A stretch of 64,000 nt of DNA from Blastomussa wellsi. Its lineage: Eukaryota > Cnidaria > Anthozoa > Scleractinia > Plerogyridae. The notes under the pieces are model-generated. The model was not told the DNA's origin, searched no databases, and was given only the letters and a program-made list of their open reading frames with translations. Both the position numbers and the translations under genes were made by a program. Shown here in pieces: positions 1 through 12,500 of the stretch. Position 1 is the stretch's first letter. Every line of letters begins with the position of its first letter. The stretch is from assembly GCA_947652115.1 (NCBI GenBank), contig OX393562.1, positions 25,460,003 to 25,524,002 on the forward strand, given 5' to 3'.

Positions 1-290
1 TTGATAGCAGCAATATGAACACTCAAAAATACCTGGCCCCGGTTGTTCAAAGGATGGATAATGCTATCTACAGGATAAATCACTATCCAGTGAATAGTGT
101 AGAAACGTATATTTTTAGGAATCCTTTTACTGGTCTTAGTTATTATTTATTTATAACACGACCCTTCAGGCTGTAAGCTTTTATTTCTAGAACATGTTTA
201 AATAAAGGTTTTGTATTGTATTGTTTGTTTTGTCAGCACTTATCTACTGGATAGTCACTTAATTATCCGGTGGATGTTTGATGGTTTATT
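1..290. repeat. Dispersed palindromic repeat (GGTTGTTCAAAGG family) and possible LINE tail
   Basis: The motif GGTTGTTCAAAGGATGGATA near base 42 and the following TATC/GGATA stretches recur around 5641-5890 and 11183-11460, so this is a dispersed MITE-like family. A piece near 140-225 ends in AAATAAAGG followed by a short TGTAT tandem tail, which resembles the 3' end of a non-LTR retrotransposon. No gene is visible in 1-1040. Confidence 0.5.
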
Positions 291-1040
291 AACGGAACAA
301 TTTGTGCATGTATTTTCAGCAGAATGACATGACAAGTAAAACTCAGCTGGTTTTGTGTGATATCAAGTTTGACATACATAATTCCACTCGTGTAAAAACG
401 GATGATAAACTTTTCCATTGTTGTCAACATGTTGAGAGGCCTTGATAGCCATTGTGCTTGTTGGTTTGACAAACACTAGCGGTGGAACATAAGGATGGTT
501 CTCCTGCAACCACACACACACTGGAATGTTGTATGTCACACCTACATTAAAAACAATTGCAATATAGGTCACAAAAAAAAACAATGAGTGAAATATAACG
601 ACCCAGGGAAGAAACATTTACATGTAGGAGCTAACGCATCTAAGCTTGTTGTGTAAATTACATCTCATTTAATATCATACAACTTAAGCTGATACATACA
701 AAAAGAGATTCTGAAAAAAAAAATTCAATCCTGGATGGGATAGCAATAAACGACTTGGTACTCTACTAGCTTACTAAAATGGAAATTACATGTATCAAGC
801 CAACTGGGAGATATCTTTAAAAGTTACCACCTCCACCGTAACAAGCCGCAGGTTGCATGACTATAAGTACTGGCCATAATTATAAAGATTTTGGTTTTAT
901 AATTATATTTATTTACCTCTAATTAGGACTGGAAGTGTTCCATTCATGGCTAGCAAGTCAACTTCTCGGCCATCATTGTGTGCTGAAGGACAAATTCACA
1001 TACGAGTTTATTGAACTCCTACAATTTTGTACTATATGTA

Positions 1041-1931
1041 CAGTATGTTGCCCTACTTCCCGGACACCCCTATTTCCGGACACTTCGATTTTACGATTCC
1101 GTATTTCGTTGAAACAATGAAACAAATCTGATCGATACGTTCCAAAGACTTATCGACTAGTCAGCTTTCGTTTGATACTTTCGTGGCCAAGCCACGCTCC
1201 GTTTAGGCGAGAACATTCGTTTTCAGTTGAGGTAGATAAATTATGTTTCTTCTTAAATGCGATTTTTAGTGCACGTTGAATTACATATTTACAGTTAAGC
1301 GGTCTGTTCTCCCAAAGTACGATACAGATTAAACTTTTTTTTGGACATAAGTCAAGCTTAAAGGACTAGGTTTGTCAGCATATAAGAATTTTCTGTTTTC
1401 AGTTTCGTATCTTTGAACTTGACCACAAAAGAGTTTACTTGCATTTTTAGTGAGGTGTTCCTACTTGGAAAAAAATACTTGAGTGTTGTTTTCCAAGTCC
1501 AGTCCAGTATCTAATAAATCAGCCGCCAGTCTTACTCGTCTTACCGTGTGTAAATATGTCGGCTTGTTGGCCGGTTTCAATACATTGATGACTTCTTCGC
1601 TAAATAATCGAAACAAAACGCTTTCAGTTTTGGACAAAAAGTAATCTTATAAATGAATGTTTCTTTATTGAACTTTTATGAGATATATTTTGCCACAAGG
1701 GAGAAGAATGTCCCCAGGAAAAGCGGAGTATTTATCTTGTAATGATCGTCCGGAAATAGGGCAACCTGTCCAGAAATAGGGCATCCAATTCGACGAACTC
1801 TTTCCAAAATCACGAAGGATCCAAAGAGTTTCAGGTGATGAAACTTTACGACCTACTTACTAGACGTGGAAGCTAACTTACATTACGTTACAGTTTATGC
1901 AAAAAGTGTCCGGAAATAGGGCGACATACTG
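1041..1931. mobile_element. Non-autonomous Tc1/mariner/pogo-like TIR element
   Basis: The ends are inverted copies of each other: CAGTATGTTGCCCTA on the left and TAGGGCGACATACTG on the right, with one mismatch. A TA dinucleotide flanks each side (1039-1040 and 1932-1933), which is the target duplication expected of the Tc1/mariner/pogo superfamily. Further CCGGAAATAGGG motifs occur inside (about 1750-1785), so the ends contain subterminal repeats. No transposase frame survives; the longest open frames are short and unrelated. It is therefore read as an old, internally decayed or non-autonomous copy of about 890 bp. Confidence 0.65.
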
Positions 1932-2650
1932 TACATTTTATACACACGATGAAAATGGTTTTACGAAGAAAACTAAACAAAAAACAGCAACGAAATTGGA
2001 CGGCGAATTGAAATGATCAATGAAATCAAAGCTAAAAAGCAAGTTTAGAGTTTTCTGAGACGGCTCTAATTTGTTCAAATGAAGAAAATGTTGATCAACA
2101 TTCACTTACCTGACCTAAAACTTGATCAAAAATAAAGAAAAGGGCCTCGCGAAGACACAATTCTTCAGCTGCTTCAAATGCAATTGCACACATCATTTTA
2201 TTGAGCACGGCCGTGTGTACATAAAGATTTTTATCATGTTGGCTCAATAGGAATTAGATACGGCCAGCTCGTGCGCTATGTTATAATAAAACTTGGTTGC
2301 TAAAATTATGTTTCCATGTACTGTATTAGTTTTTGAGTAACTTTGCATAGTTTAAAATTTAATTTGTGATGCTAGAAGCTTCAGAATCAGTTTAGTTTAA
2401 CAAAGAATTTCAAGTTTCACTTGTACTTTTACTAAGTCTTAAAGAAAAAGCAATCTATGCTTAATCATTCTGGATTTTTTGTTTGTATTGTAAAAACACA
2501 TCTTTGCAAGTTTTTCCTGTGGACCCACAGCAACTTTGACAGGGCTTCTGATATTCCGCGCAGTCGCGGAGCCTCGAAATTCAGGTATTTCCACGAAATC
2601 CTGCAAAATTGACAAAAACACGCGAAATACCGCAAAATTTACTACAGCAT

Positions 2651-2746
2651 TAGGGCTAACGCTCGAAACGTCAGCTCTTGAATCTCTTTACGGTGGCCAA
2701 TTGACATTATCAACCCAGTTGATAAAACCAAATTATATTGTTATAC

Positions 2747-2791
<45 letters not shown>

Positions 2792-2793
2792 CT
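2651..2793 (+). repeat. Penelope-type short repeat, 5'-truncated copy
   Basis: This copy shares about 140 bp with 6380-6527: the block GGCTAACGCTCGAAACGTCA, then a segment beginning ACGGTGGCCAATTGACAT, ending at CTTACCCCCTCT. The first block looks like the 3' half of a hammerhead ribozyme core (GAAAC, then GUC); the 5' half (CUGAnGA) is missing here. I see no clear target duplication around this copy. Confidence 0.6.
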
Positions 2794-4990
2794 ATATATT
2801 TGTAACACTTATCTTAACTATTGGGGCTGTTTACGTGCCGTAGGCTTGTAAATTTATCTTGAAATTGCGCCGTTGACAATGTCACGATGAAAGTCATGAT
2901 GATAAATTACAGGACAGACACATGGAAAGTTGATGAAAGTTTGTTAGATATACTTGTAAAATTCACTTACTAAACTTTTGCAGTTCTGGTACCAAAGTGG
3001 GGTACTGGTGTAGTGCCCTTGCAGCATCTTTGCGACAGGGCTCTGCATGCTGATACTAAAAAATATGAACAACAACAACAACAAAAATTTAACCATCCTT
3101 ACTATGATTTGCTCAATGCACATTAGAGGATGATATCTAACAAAAGTCACTTACTCAAGGGGAATGATAAATTGTGATTAGTAACAATATTGCTATTTTC
3201 CTGGATCTCTCGTCTGCCAAGCTTATACTCTACCCTGAGCCAATACTGAAATCGATGATTTGAATTACTTAGCACATGTGTGTCATGAAAGCTATGGCCA
3301 TTTAAAATGGCTGCTATAACCCTAACTACTAAATTAAACTCCAAATCCCAATTACTGAAATGAATGTAGTGGTCATAAACTTGTAATCATGAAAGCTATT
3401 ATCACTTGAAATACATGCTGGTCATCTTGGTTCAAGAAAAGAATGAAAATAGCAAACTAGGTTAAAAAAAATGACCAACTGGTTGAATTGCATTTAACCT
3501 GAAATTGAATTTGACTTCCCAGTAACATGTACCTGACATTTACTGATTTACATTTACTGATTTATGCTCTGTGTGCATAAATCAAGGTACCCTTTGGGGC
3601 ATCATTTAAGTGTTTTATTCAGAGGGACAATATCAACAAAATCAATTAGGAGGGAATTCTGGCTCTGTTGTAGAATGTTAAATTCAGATGTTTGTGAGAC
3701 TTAGGTGATTGTTAAGTTTTAAATGCAAAAAAAAAAACAAACAAGAGAGCAAGTTTAAAAATTTTAACTGGTTTGAGATGAAACCAATTTTTGATTTGTT
3801 TGTGACAAGTATATGTTGTAAAACAATAATAAAATAAATAAACGAAGAAATAATAGTAAACACACCCTTTCTTGAATATAAAAATCCTCTCAGTATCATT
3901 TGCATGTTTCTTATGCATGCTAAATCATTATAATACTTAATGATCAAAGCTAGTACTTAATCCACAGAAATATATTGAGTTACATGTAGTCTGTTGCTTG
4001 CAGAACATTAATTGCATTTTGTATCTAACTTAGTCATATAAAATATTCTAAATCACGATTACTGAAAATTACCATGCTCCCATATATTTCCTCTTCCTTT
4101 TATCTCCGAAGTGACTCAATACCTCGATAAACACGAGAGATCAGAGTGTAGAGTCTATACAAAATCTCGTTAGGGAAAAATATCTGGGACCATGTACAAG
4201 TTGAATTGAACGTACACGTACGTTCTCTAAAGTTTTAATAGTGCTGACCTTCACGAGCTTACTCCTTAAATGTGCATCCAAAGACATTGTAGTATGCAGC
4301 AAGGCAACTTGAAAGGCCTAGCTTAAGAACAAAAACACTCGCTCGAAGACACCCATCGCAGCTTCTTCTCCCTCATTTCATACCATACGTCATGTATGTG
4401 ACACCAACATACACCTTCACTTTTCATTCCCAGTTTTCTCTCTTTATTACATAATTGGCTATTTTTGGTCATGGTCACGTTACTAATTTTGAGCATTTTA
4501 CAAAATACAAATGTTGAATAAAGACAACATATATGCGATATGCATGTTATTCATGCGAGTGGCAGCGTACCGATGTAAACAAAAAAGGAAGTCAAGGACT
4601 GGAAAATATCAAAAGCAGTAAAAGATATAAAGTTGAAGATCTTTAAATAAAGCTTCATACCTTAAACCTAAAAATCTCTACAACATTTCACACCCTTAGT
4701 GCCAGTAATCAATCGTAGTTTCATGCTTGTACCAACTTAAATATATATGTTATATATTTTTTTTAATTTTAAAATTCAATCCAAGTGGCCGCCATCTTTG
4801 ATTTGTGTGACAGGGAAGAGCCTGGGGCATAGTGGCTTGTGGCTGACTTTGTTTTGTTTGGAGCTCAGTTTGGAGTCTTATTTATAAACATTACGACCAA
4901 CTACATGCCGTCATGCATCCGCTTTTTGTTTCATTTTAATTACAAGTAGTTTGGGTATTTAGAGACTGCCATTGGTGATGTAAACGTTCC
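2794..4990. other. Intergenic DNA upstream of the TBC1D15-like gene
   Basis: Only short open frames occur, AT-rich and without recognisable domains. No exon with convincing splice sites and no RNA gene was found. The 3' part should contain the promoter and 5' UTR of the gene that starts at 5004, but no clear core promoter motif can be pointed to. Confidence 0.5.
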
Positions 4991-5003
4991 AAATTTAGAA
5001 GAT

Positions 5004-6480
5004 ATGGCGGCTGCAAATCCTGCGACTTGTGAGCGCCAACAACCTGCACAGACACCAATGGATGAAGGGACAAGCAAGGTTTGTTGTAAGCTTTGTTCAA
5101 TCAGATCATAACACTGTATAACAGTGCTACTGCTCTTTTGATCGACTGCAAACCAATAACTGCGGTTTGTTGATCGTGTCCAGGTTGTGTACATCCAAGA
5201 TGGTGTATTCGTCCATACTGCTGTGTCGATTGCTACACAAAGTGCCAACATCATTCCCGGAAGAGTCACGATTATCGAAGAAGTAAGCATTTTTAATGTA
5301 ATTTTTTTATATATTACTAAGATAGCTCAATGCTGTCCTTTTAGGTAGTAAAATAAACCAAATGGTCAATTGAAGGAAACCTCATCCATTTGTTGATGTG
5401 ACGGGTTATTAAAACCTGTAAACCTAATTATCAAGACAGTATAAATGTATGCTGCATGATCAGGTGCCTGTGGGTACCCATGCCATTTGTTCAAACGGTA
5501 GTCCAGCACCTGATATAAACCTATTTTTTCATTCAATCTCCTTTTCAATAGACTTCATTGTTATCAGGGCTAGAGGCTTTGTTTAGGATTGTTATCTATT
5601 GTTTCCACGCCCAATGGTATTGCCGCTTCAAAGAGGTGCTGCTGGACCCTGTTCAAAGGGTGGTTAATGCTATCTGTTAGGCCCCGGTTGTAAAAAGAGT
5701 GGATAATACTATCAACCAAATAACTCACTATCCAGTGGATACGTGTTGACAAAACAGTACACTTTCTACTGGACAGTGATTTATCCAATAGATAGCATTT
5801 TCCACCCACCTGTTGGAAAAGTGGACCTAGTGAATAATGTTGTCCACCTTTACAACACAACTGGTAACACATAAATCACTATCCAGAGAAAGTGTTGACA
5901 AAAAACACACTACGCTGTCCATTGGATAGTAATTCAATAGGGTTAGGTAAGTATTGGTTGGTAAGTATTCCACTGAGTCAGTCAGTGTGACGGTGCCTTG
6001 GTGGTGACCGCTCACAGGGTTGCCATGGTTACCTCCTTTTCTGCGATAGTTTTTGCCCGGCTCCACCAATCATTAAGGCACCAGCTCCCAGGCTCATCTA
6101 TTGGCGATGAGTTTAATAATTTATGTAAACACCAGTGAAATGCACGTGAAGATAATCATGAACATCCATTGCTATGGTTATGCAATAAATCATGCCTTAC
6201 ACAGTGAACGTGAAAAGGTTTGAAATTTCATTGGTGTTTTTGATGGTGTTTTTGTGGGGGTCTTAGAGAAATCCCTTCCATGTTGGAGGTATATGTAAAC
6301 AATGCTTAAATCATATAATTTGGTTTTATCAACTGGGTTGATAATGTCAATTGCCGAAGTGCTAACGGACCGATTCGCTCCGACGAAGGGCTAACGCTCA
6401 AACGTCAGCTCTTGAATGTCTTTACGGTGGCCAATTGACATTATCAACCCAGTTGATAAAACCAAATTATATTGTTATAC

Positions 6481-6525
<45 letters not shown>

Positions 6526-9500
6526 CTAATGCTTAAATCACATAAGAATTCATGTTACTTTTTAAAGCTGTTCATAAACTTTAATGATTGACAGTATTTT
6601 TACCCATTTTTCACTACTAGCAAAGCAGCAGTTTTGTTGATTGGTCACCTTTTGTAAATGAAGAAGAAGAATTTGAACTTGAATCAAGTGACTACTCTGA
6701 GTGGGACCTTGTTACACAAAGCAAACAGGGAGGTATTTCATTATGAATCATCACCTCTTTTTAATCTATTGGTAGTTCAATTTGACAAAGAGTAACAGTA
6801 CGATCATAGCAGCCACCTTGTGTCTTCCCGATCAAAAATAAACACTTGTATTTAATTTACAATCAATCAACTGGTCGATCAGTTGGTTGTTCCAGTCAAT
6901 CAATCAGTCAATCAAGCAGCCAATCAATTAGTCAATTGATAGGTCGGTAGGTTGAGATCGATCAGCTGGTACATTTAGGTCAGCTGACTCTTGTCACTCT
7001 TGGCCCTCTTGGCTCACACTCAAGAGAAGAAAACCATGTTTGTATGTATAAGTTATTTTACTTTTAATTATTTAAACATGACTTGTTTACTAATTACTTT
7101 ATGAAATAAAATCCTCAAATCCCCCTCATGCTTCTTTTAGATGCAAGTGCTCCTAAGAAGAAAAGGAGGTCCAAATATGCCATTTATTTCAACACTGCAG
7201 ACTTGCACTCCATCAGACGCTCTGACCCCAAGTTGACCTGGTCTTATGCTGTATTTATTTTAAAAGATGGCACCACCCTCCCTGCCCTCCATTTTCACTC
7301 TGGGGGCATAAGTGAAATGATTCGTCGACTACAGAGATACATTTGGCTGACAAAGTGAGTAGCTAATTTCATAACATAGATTTAAGATCCAAGAAGTTTT
7401 GAATAATAAAAATTTTAAATACATGTAGTCTCTTCAAAATTCATGGCGGACATGGCTTTCATGGCTTTCTTTGTACTGACAATAATTATTTGGGTTATGT
7501 TTCTTATAGCTCTTCATTTATGTATCTATCATGTGTTTGTAACAATGGTTATTTACTTAAAACTGAACTTTGCCTTACACTAATAAGACCTCTGCATGAT
7601 TCATAGCATTTAGGGGTATTATAAGATCATTGGTGAAAACCTATGACAGTGACTGTTGGCTATTAACTCAATTGATACAATTTTGTGGTAAAAGAAATCT
7701 ACTCAATCTTTTGTGCCTTTTCTCTTCAGATCACCGTATAATAATAAATTATTCGTTGTGGCAGACGATCACAGTGCACTGAAGCAGTCTCTCGATCAAC
7801 TTAATTTGTTCTCTGAAGACAACCCACCATCTGCAGCTCCTGTAAGATGGTTATTGCTATGTTGTTAATTTTTTTGCAATTTTAGTACTTTTTACAGTGC
7901 TGCTGCAATTAACAGTCGGGCATCAGACAATGGCACGGCTGAAGGACAGAATGTCAAGACCACTTTTTGCAAATGCCAATGTCTTCTGTTGACAACATAT
8001 TATTGGGTAGTACTGCATTGTGATGTCTAAACCATCACAATACTGACTTAGTCAGACAGATGTCCATTCATGGGAAAAAATTGTTTGCAGCCCTGTGACA
8101 CAATAATTATTATAAGACATTCAGCTGTAGTTGTTTGTTAATATTCATGTCACTTGTCCATTCAGCAAGTTATCTGTAACATGAGAAAGTAATCTTGAAT
8201 AGAGATTCACAATCGCTATAATGCAGCATGCAATGCATATCATACAGCCAGGCCATTTTAGCTATATCGCATCATACTGAACTAAAATTTTAGAGTTTTA
8301 GAATGAATTTTCCGCAGGGTATGTTTCCAGAAAATTTCCATATTCTCGCCATGGAGGGTCATTGGAAATTATGAAGAAGCAGGGGTGGGGCTCTTAAAGA
8401 CAAACGTTTTCTGAGGAAAGGACAAACATTCAGTGTCCATTTACTGAATTGCACTTCCCCATTATACTGTTCAGCAACTGATTGAAGCAAAGAACCTATT
8501 TGTATGATTGAACATTCTTAAATTGTAACGTATTGTGATTGATTCTCAGTGGCAGAGGTTCATTCACAGTGCATATTATGATGGCATGGATGCTTTGTCT
8601 AAAGTCACACGCTATGTTCGAGATGTGTATGAAGGGTTACAGCAGGGAGCAGAAAACCCTCAAGGAGAGGCCCAGCTGGGCAGTAGTCCAAAGAAAGAAC
8701 CAGAGTTTGAAGACCTTGCCAGTGATATTTCTTGTACTAACCACTCTGCTGGTGAGCCCGTACCAGATAAGGTAACAAGTTTGTCATAGCTTAGTTTAAC
8801 AGCATTATTTAGAGCGATTTGCAATTGAGTGTCAAATTAAAGTAATTAGCGAATTGCTTTGGTTCTACATTTAGCTATGCTTAAGTGATTGGTTTAAAAA
8901 TCTTGCAGCACTTTTTCAACCAATCAGGAGTAAAACCAAAATCTATCACGACTTGTGGATGTGTTTTCCTGTGCTTTGCGTCATCTACCTGTAATGAGTT
9001 TTGATTGGCTCACTGGACTGTTTCCATTCTTTGTTATTGGCCAAAGTCATTACTTTGGTTGTGGTTTTACAGCACTCATTTGAAGCTGGATTTACCTACA
9101 TGCAGTGTATCACACACGAGTTTGGTCAAACTTAAAATTAAGGCATGATTTCTTGCCAATTAATTAAAATAAATGTTGACTTGCGAGTGCATTACCTAAT
9201 AATCTATAAAAGGGATGTTTCATTTACAAGTATGCATACTCCCTACGTATGTAGTAGCAAACAAGATTTGGACCCTTCGGATTTTTTTTCAAACATGCCA
9301 ACAACAAACTAACTCTTTAGATTTTGTTTTTCAAATGGCACCAACACAAAGAAATCGAGAGTTTGGGTTCCTGTCATCCTCAGATAAAAAATGGAACGTC
9401 CCAAAGTATGTGTTACATGTCTGTGATTACGCTTCATTATTTTGTTATATACAATGTACAGCGAGATCTTGGTGAAACTCCAGAGGTAACACGTTGTGAA

Positions 9501-12500
9501 CCAATGCGACTTAATGAATGGCAATCTTTCCTGGATGATGCTGGACGAGTGACTGATGTCAGAAAGCTTCATGATAGAATTTTCCGAGGGGTAGGTACAT
9601 GTACTTTATAATCTCCCACCATAACAAGGTGGTCTTACAGGGGTTTCAAAATGTTTTGAAGTAGGTGTCGTCGACTGGAAGAGTAGGCGGCTGTTATAGG
9701 TGAGCTTTTTGGTCACAAGCTGATTGCTATGACCAGATAAGCCGGTGGCATGATAGTCGAGTAGCCAGTGGAACTCCGACAGCCGCCGGCTTGTTTTGAA
9801 ACCTCTGGTCTGGCTGATTTGGTTTTGTTGTCTTCGTGTTTTCATGACAGTAACTTACAAGGCATAAAAGCATGGCTTCTCCATTTTACTGTAAATTCTT
9901 TCTTTTCCAGGGTGTTGATGACTTGATACGCAAACCAGTTTGGCAATATCTTTTGGGGTACAAGAAGTATGGCTATACATCACAGTCACAACAAAACCTC
10001 TTCCAAGGAAAAGCGTAAGTGTCAGCTACTTTAAACGGATTGTCAGATACATTCTTAGTCTGTAGTAATAGTATGCAAATTACTTTTATTACTTGTTCAG
10101 TAAAGTGAATTAACATGCACATGTATGTACATGCTTGTTATAATTTTGAAGGAAAATGTTGTTTTGAATCAACATGACACGAGCTGAAAATTTACCATCT
10201 CTCTCATTTCCACAATCAATGTTTATTTACCAAATCCGTCAATCCGCCACTGTTTTCGCTCAAATCCGCATCCACATTCCACGGTTGATGTTGTTTTTGA
10301 TGGCAATTTTTCAAGAGCTTTCATGTCATTGTTTCTTCTTACGGACCCGTCCGGTGGTTCTATTGCACATGGTGGTGGTTTAAGGTTCTTGTCCAAACTT
10401 TAACAGAAAATGGACGATAACACTGAGACCATGGCCAAGACTTAAAGCCATAATCCGAACTTCATAGCATGCAAAGTCCGGAATCCGAGCTCAAATTATC
10501 CGCTGATCCACTGCATTTTCGAAATCCGCGTATCCACTTAATTTTTCGCTGAAATCCACAATCTGTGTACTTTTTAAGGCTAAATCCGCTGATCTGTGAA
10601 CCTATTCACCCCCTCTAAGATATTCAGTACTAAGATCTAACCAGTGTCTGGGAGGTCATGGGTTTGAATCGCATTGGGGAATTTTTTCTTTGTCCCACAT
10701 ACGTCATACATGTAATTGATAATTTTAATTTATCATTTATTCACGGAGTTGGATATTTACCATCTTCCATATTTACCACTGCCACTCCAGCTTGGGGTTA
10801 ATTTACAGTCTCTGTCGTTTGTTTGTTCTGCTAGAGATGAATATAGAAATATGAAGTGGCAATGGCAGTCCATGACAAAAACACAAGAAAAGAACTTTTC
10901 TGAATTTAGAGACAGAAAACATCTGATAGGTAAGGGCAAAATAAAAAAAAAAACAGAATATGTTTATAATCATATTTGTATCAACTTCCAGTAATGATCA
11001 ACAGAAAATTCAATAACCTTGCAGTAATTATCCAAAGCATTATGGTCTGAAACAAATAGAAACTTGAAATAATGAAAACTGCAAAAAAGTAGAAATGCTG
11101 GCCCCCAACCCCTGGGGGATACAGTGGGGAATTTAACACAAATTTACCTCCAAACCCTGGGGACAAGAATTGTGTGAGAAGCTGAGGCCCCAGTTGTTCA
11201 AAGGTCGGATGATGGTATCCAGTGGATAAATCGCTATCCAGTGGGTAGTGCGGTTTGTTTTGTCAGTACTTATCTACTGGATATTTATCTGGCCTGGGTT
11301 GTTGAAATGATGGATAGTACTATCTACCAGAAAAAAATCGCTTTTTTTACTGGAGAGCGTGTTGATTTAACAGGCCCTGGTTGTTCAAAGGATGGGTAAC
11401 GCTATCCATTGGATAAATCACTATCCAATGTGTTGCTAAAAGTGTGTTAATCCCAGCTTTGGCCGCATGAGCATGGCTATCTATCCAACTGTATTTAAGT
11501 CAATTGCATTCATAACATTTTTTTACAGATAAGGATGTAACAAGAACAGACCGGCTACATGCATTCTATTCAGAAGCAAACCATACTAATGTAAAGAAAC
11601 TGTATGACATCCTTCTAACTTACTGCATGTATAATTTTGATCTTGGTAAGTTCTTGTTACAATTGTTTCCTACCTTTAGGCGAGTAGATCTAGCTAATCT
11701 CAGCTTCAAGCTACTATGGTTCACAGTACTACCCCCACTCCCTCTTTAAAACCTAAAGTTTCTAACAATCTCACTCCTGCTCTGAGGGTGTGCTCTTTTC
11801 AGTATGGCAATCCAAAATAGTACCATGAAAACAATATGAAAAAGAACCGTAAGGAATTGGTTCATGCTTAGCTTGTTTATCTTGAATGCATGTGGCCCAA
11901 AGTTTAGCAAGCACAAGAGATGCGTAATCATGAGTTGCTTGAGGCAATAGCCAGGAGCAACCCTAGCTTCTAGAATGCTCAACAAACTTCCCAAAAGCAT
12001 CCATAACTCAAGATGCCTGCAACTAAAATGCAACTGGACACATCATTCTATATACATGGCCATGCATATGTTGAGATCTATACAATAATGGCTCAGTTGG
12101 AATTAGATATGGCCAGCACACATGCTTTGTTATAAATGAAGTTCATGTTTCAGCAGTGATGCATATAATGTAAGTCACAAATTTGATGCATTGGACCAGG
12201 GGGTTCATGAAGGGTCAGGCACCGGGCAAATTGACTGGCTGTGAACAAGACTTAGCCATGACTTTGCCCGGCTATTTTCGTCTTCTCAACTTACTTTCTT
12301 TTATAAGAAAAACTAAAAAAACCGGCCGAAAAACCCTACTGACCTTGATTTCCTGCACAAAAATCTTAATGAAACCCCTGTGGACACCTGTATTATTTAC
12401 AGATCTTGTTAAAATGTTCATCATAATAACTGCTCAACAAGTCATTCAGCCTTACTATTTTTAATTAACTTGTCTCAATTCACACATTTATAACTCCATA

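Noticed and set aside
9215..9475. Possible extra TBC1D15 exon encoding an EFGFLSSS-like peptide
   Set aside because: Its candidate splice sites do not keep phase with the flanking exons, while direct joining of 8771 to 9462 does.
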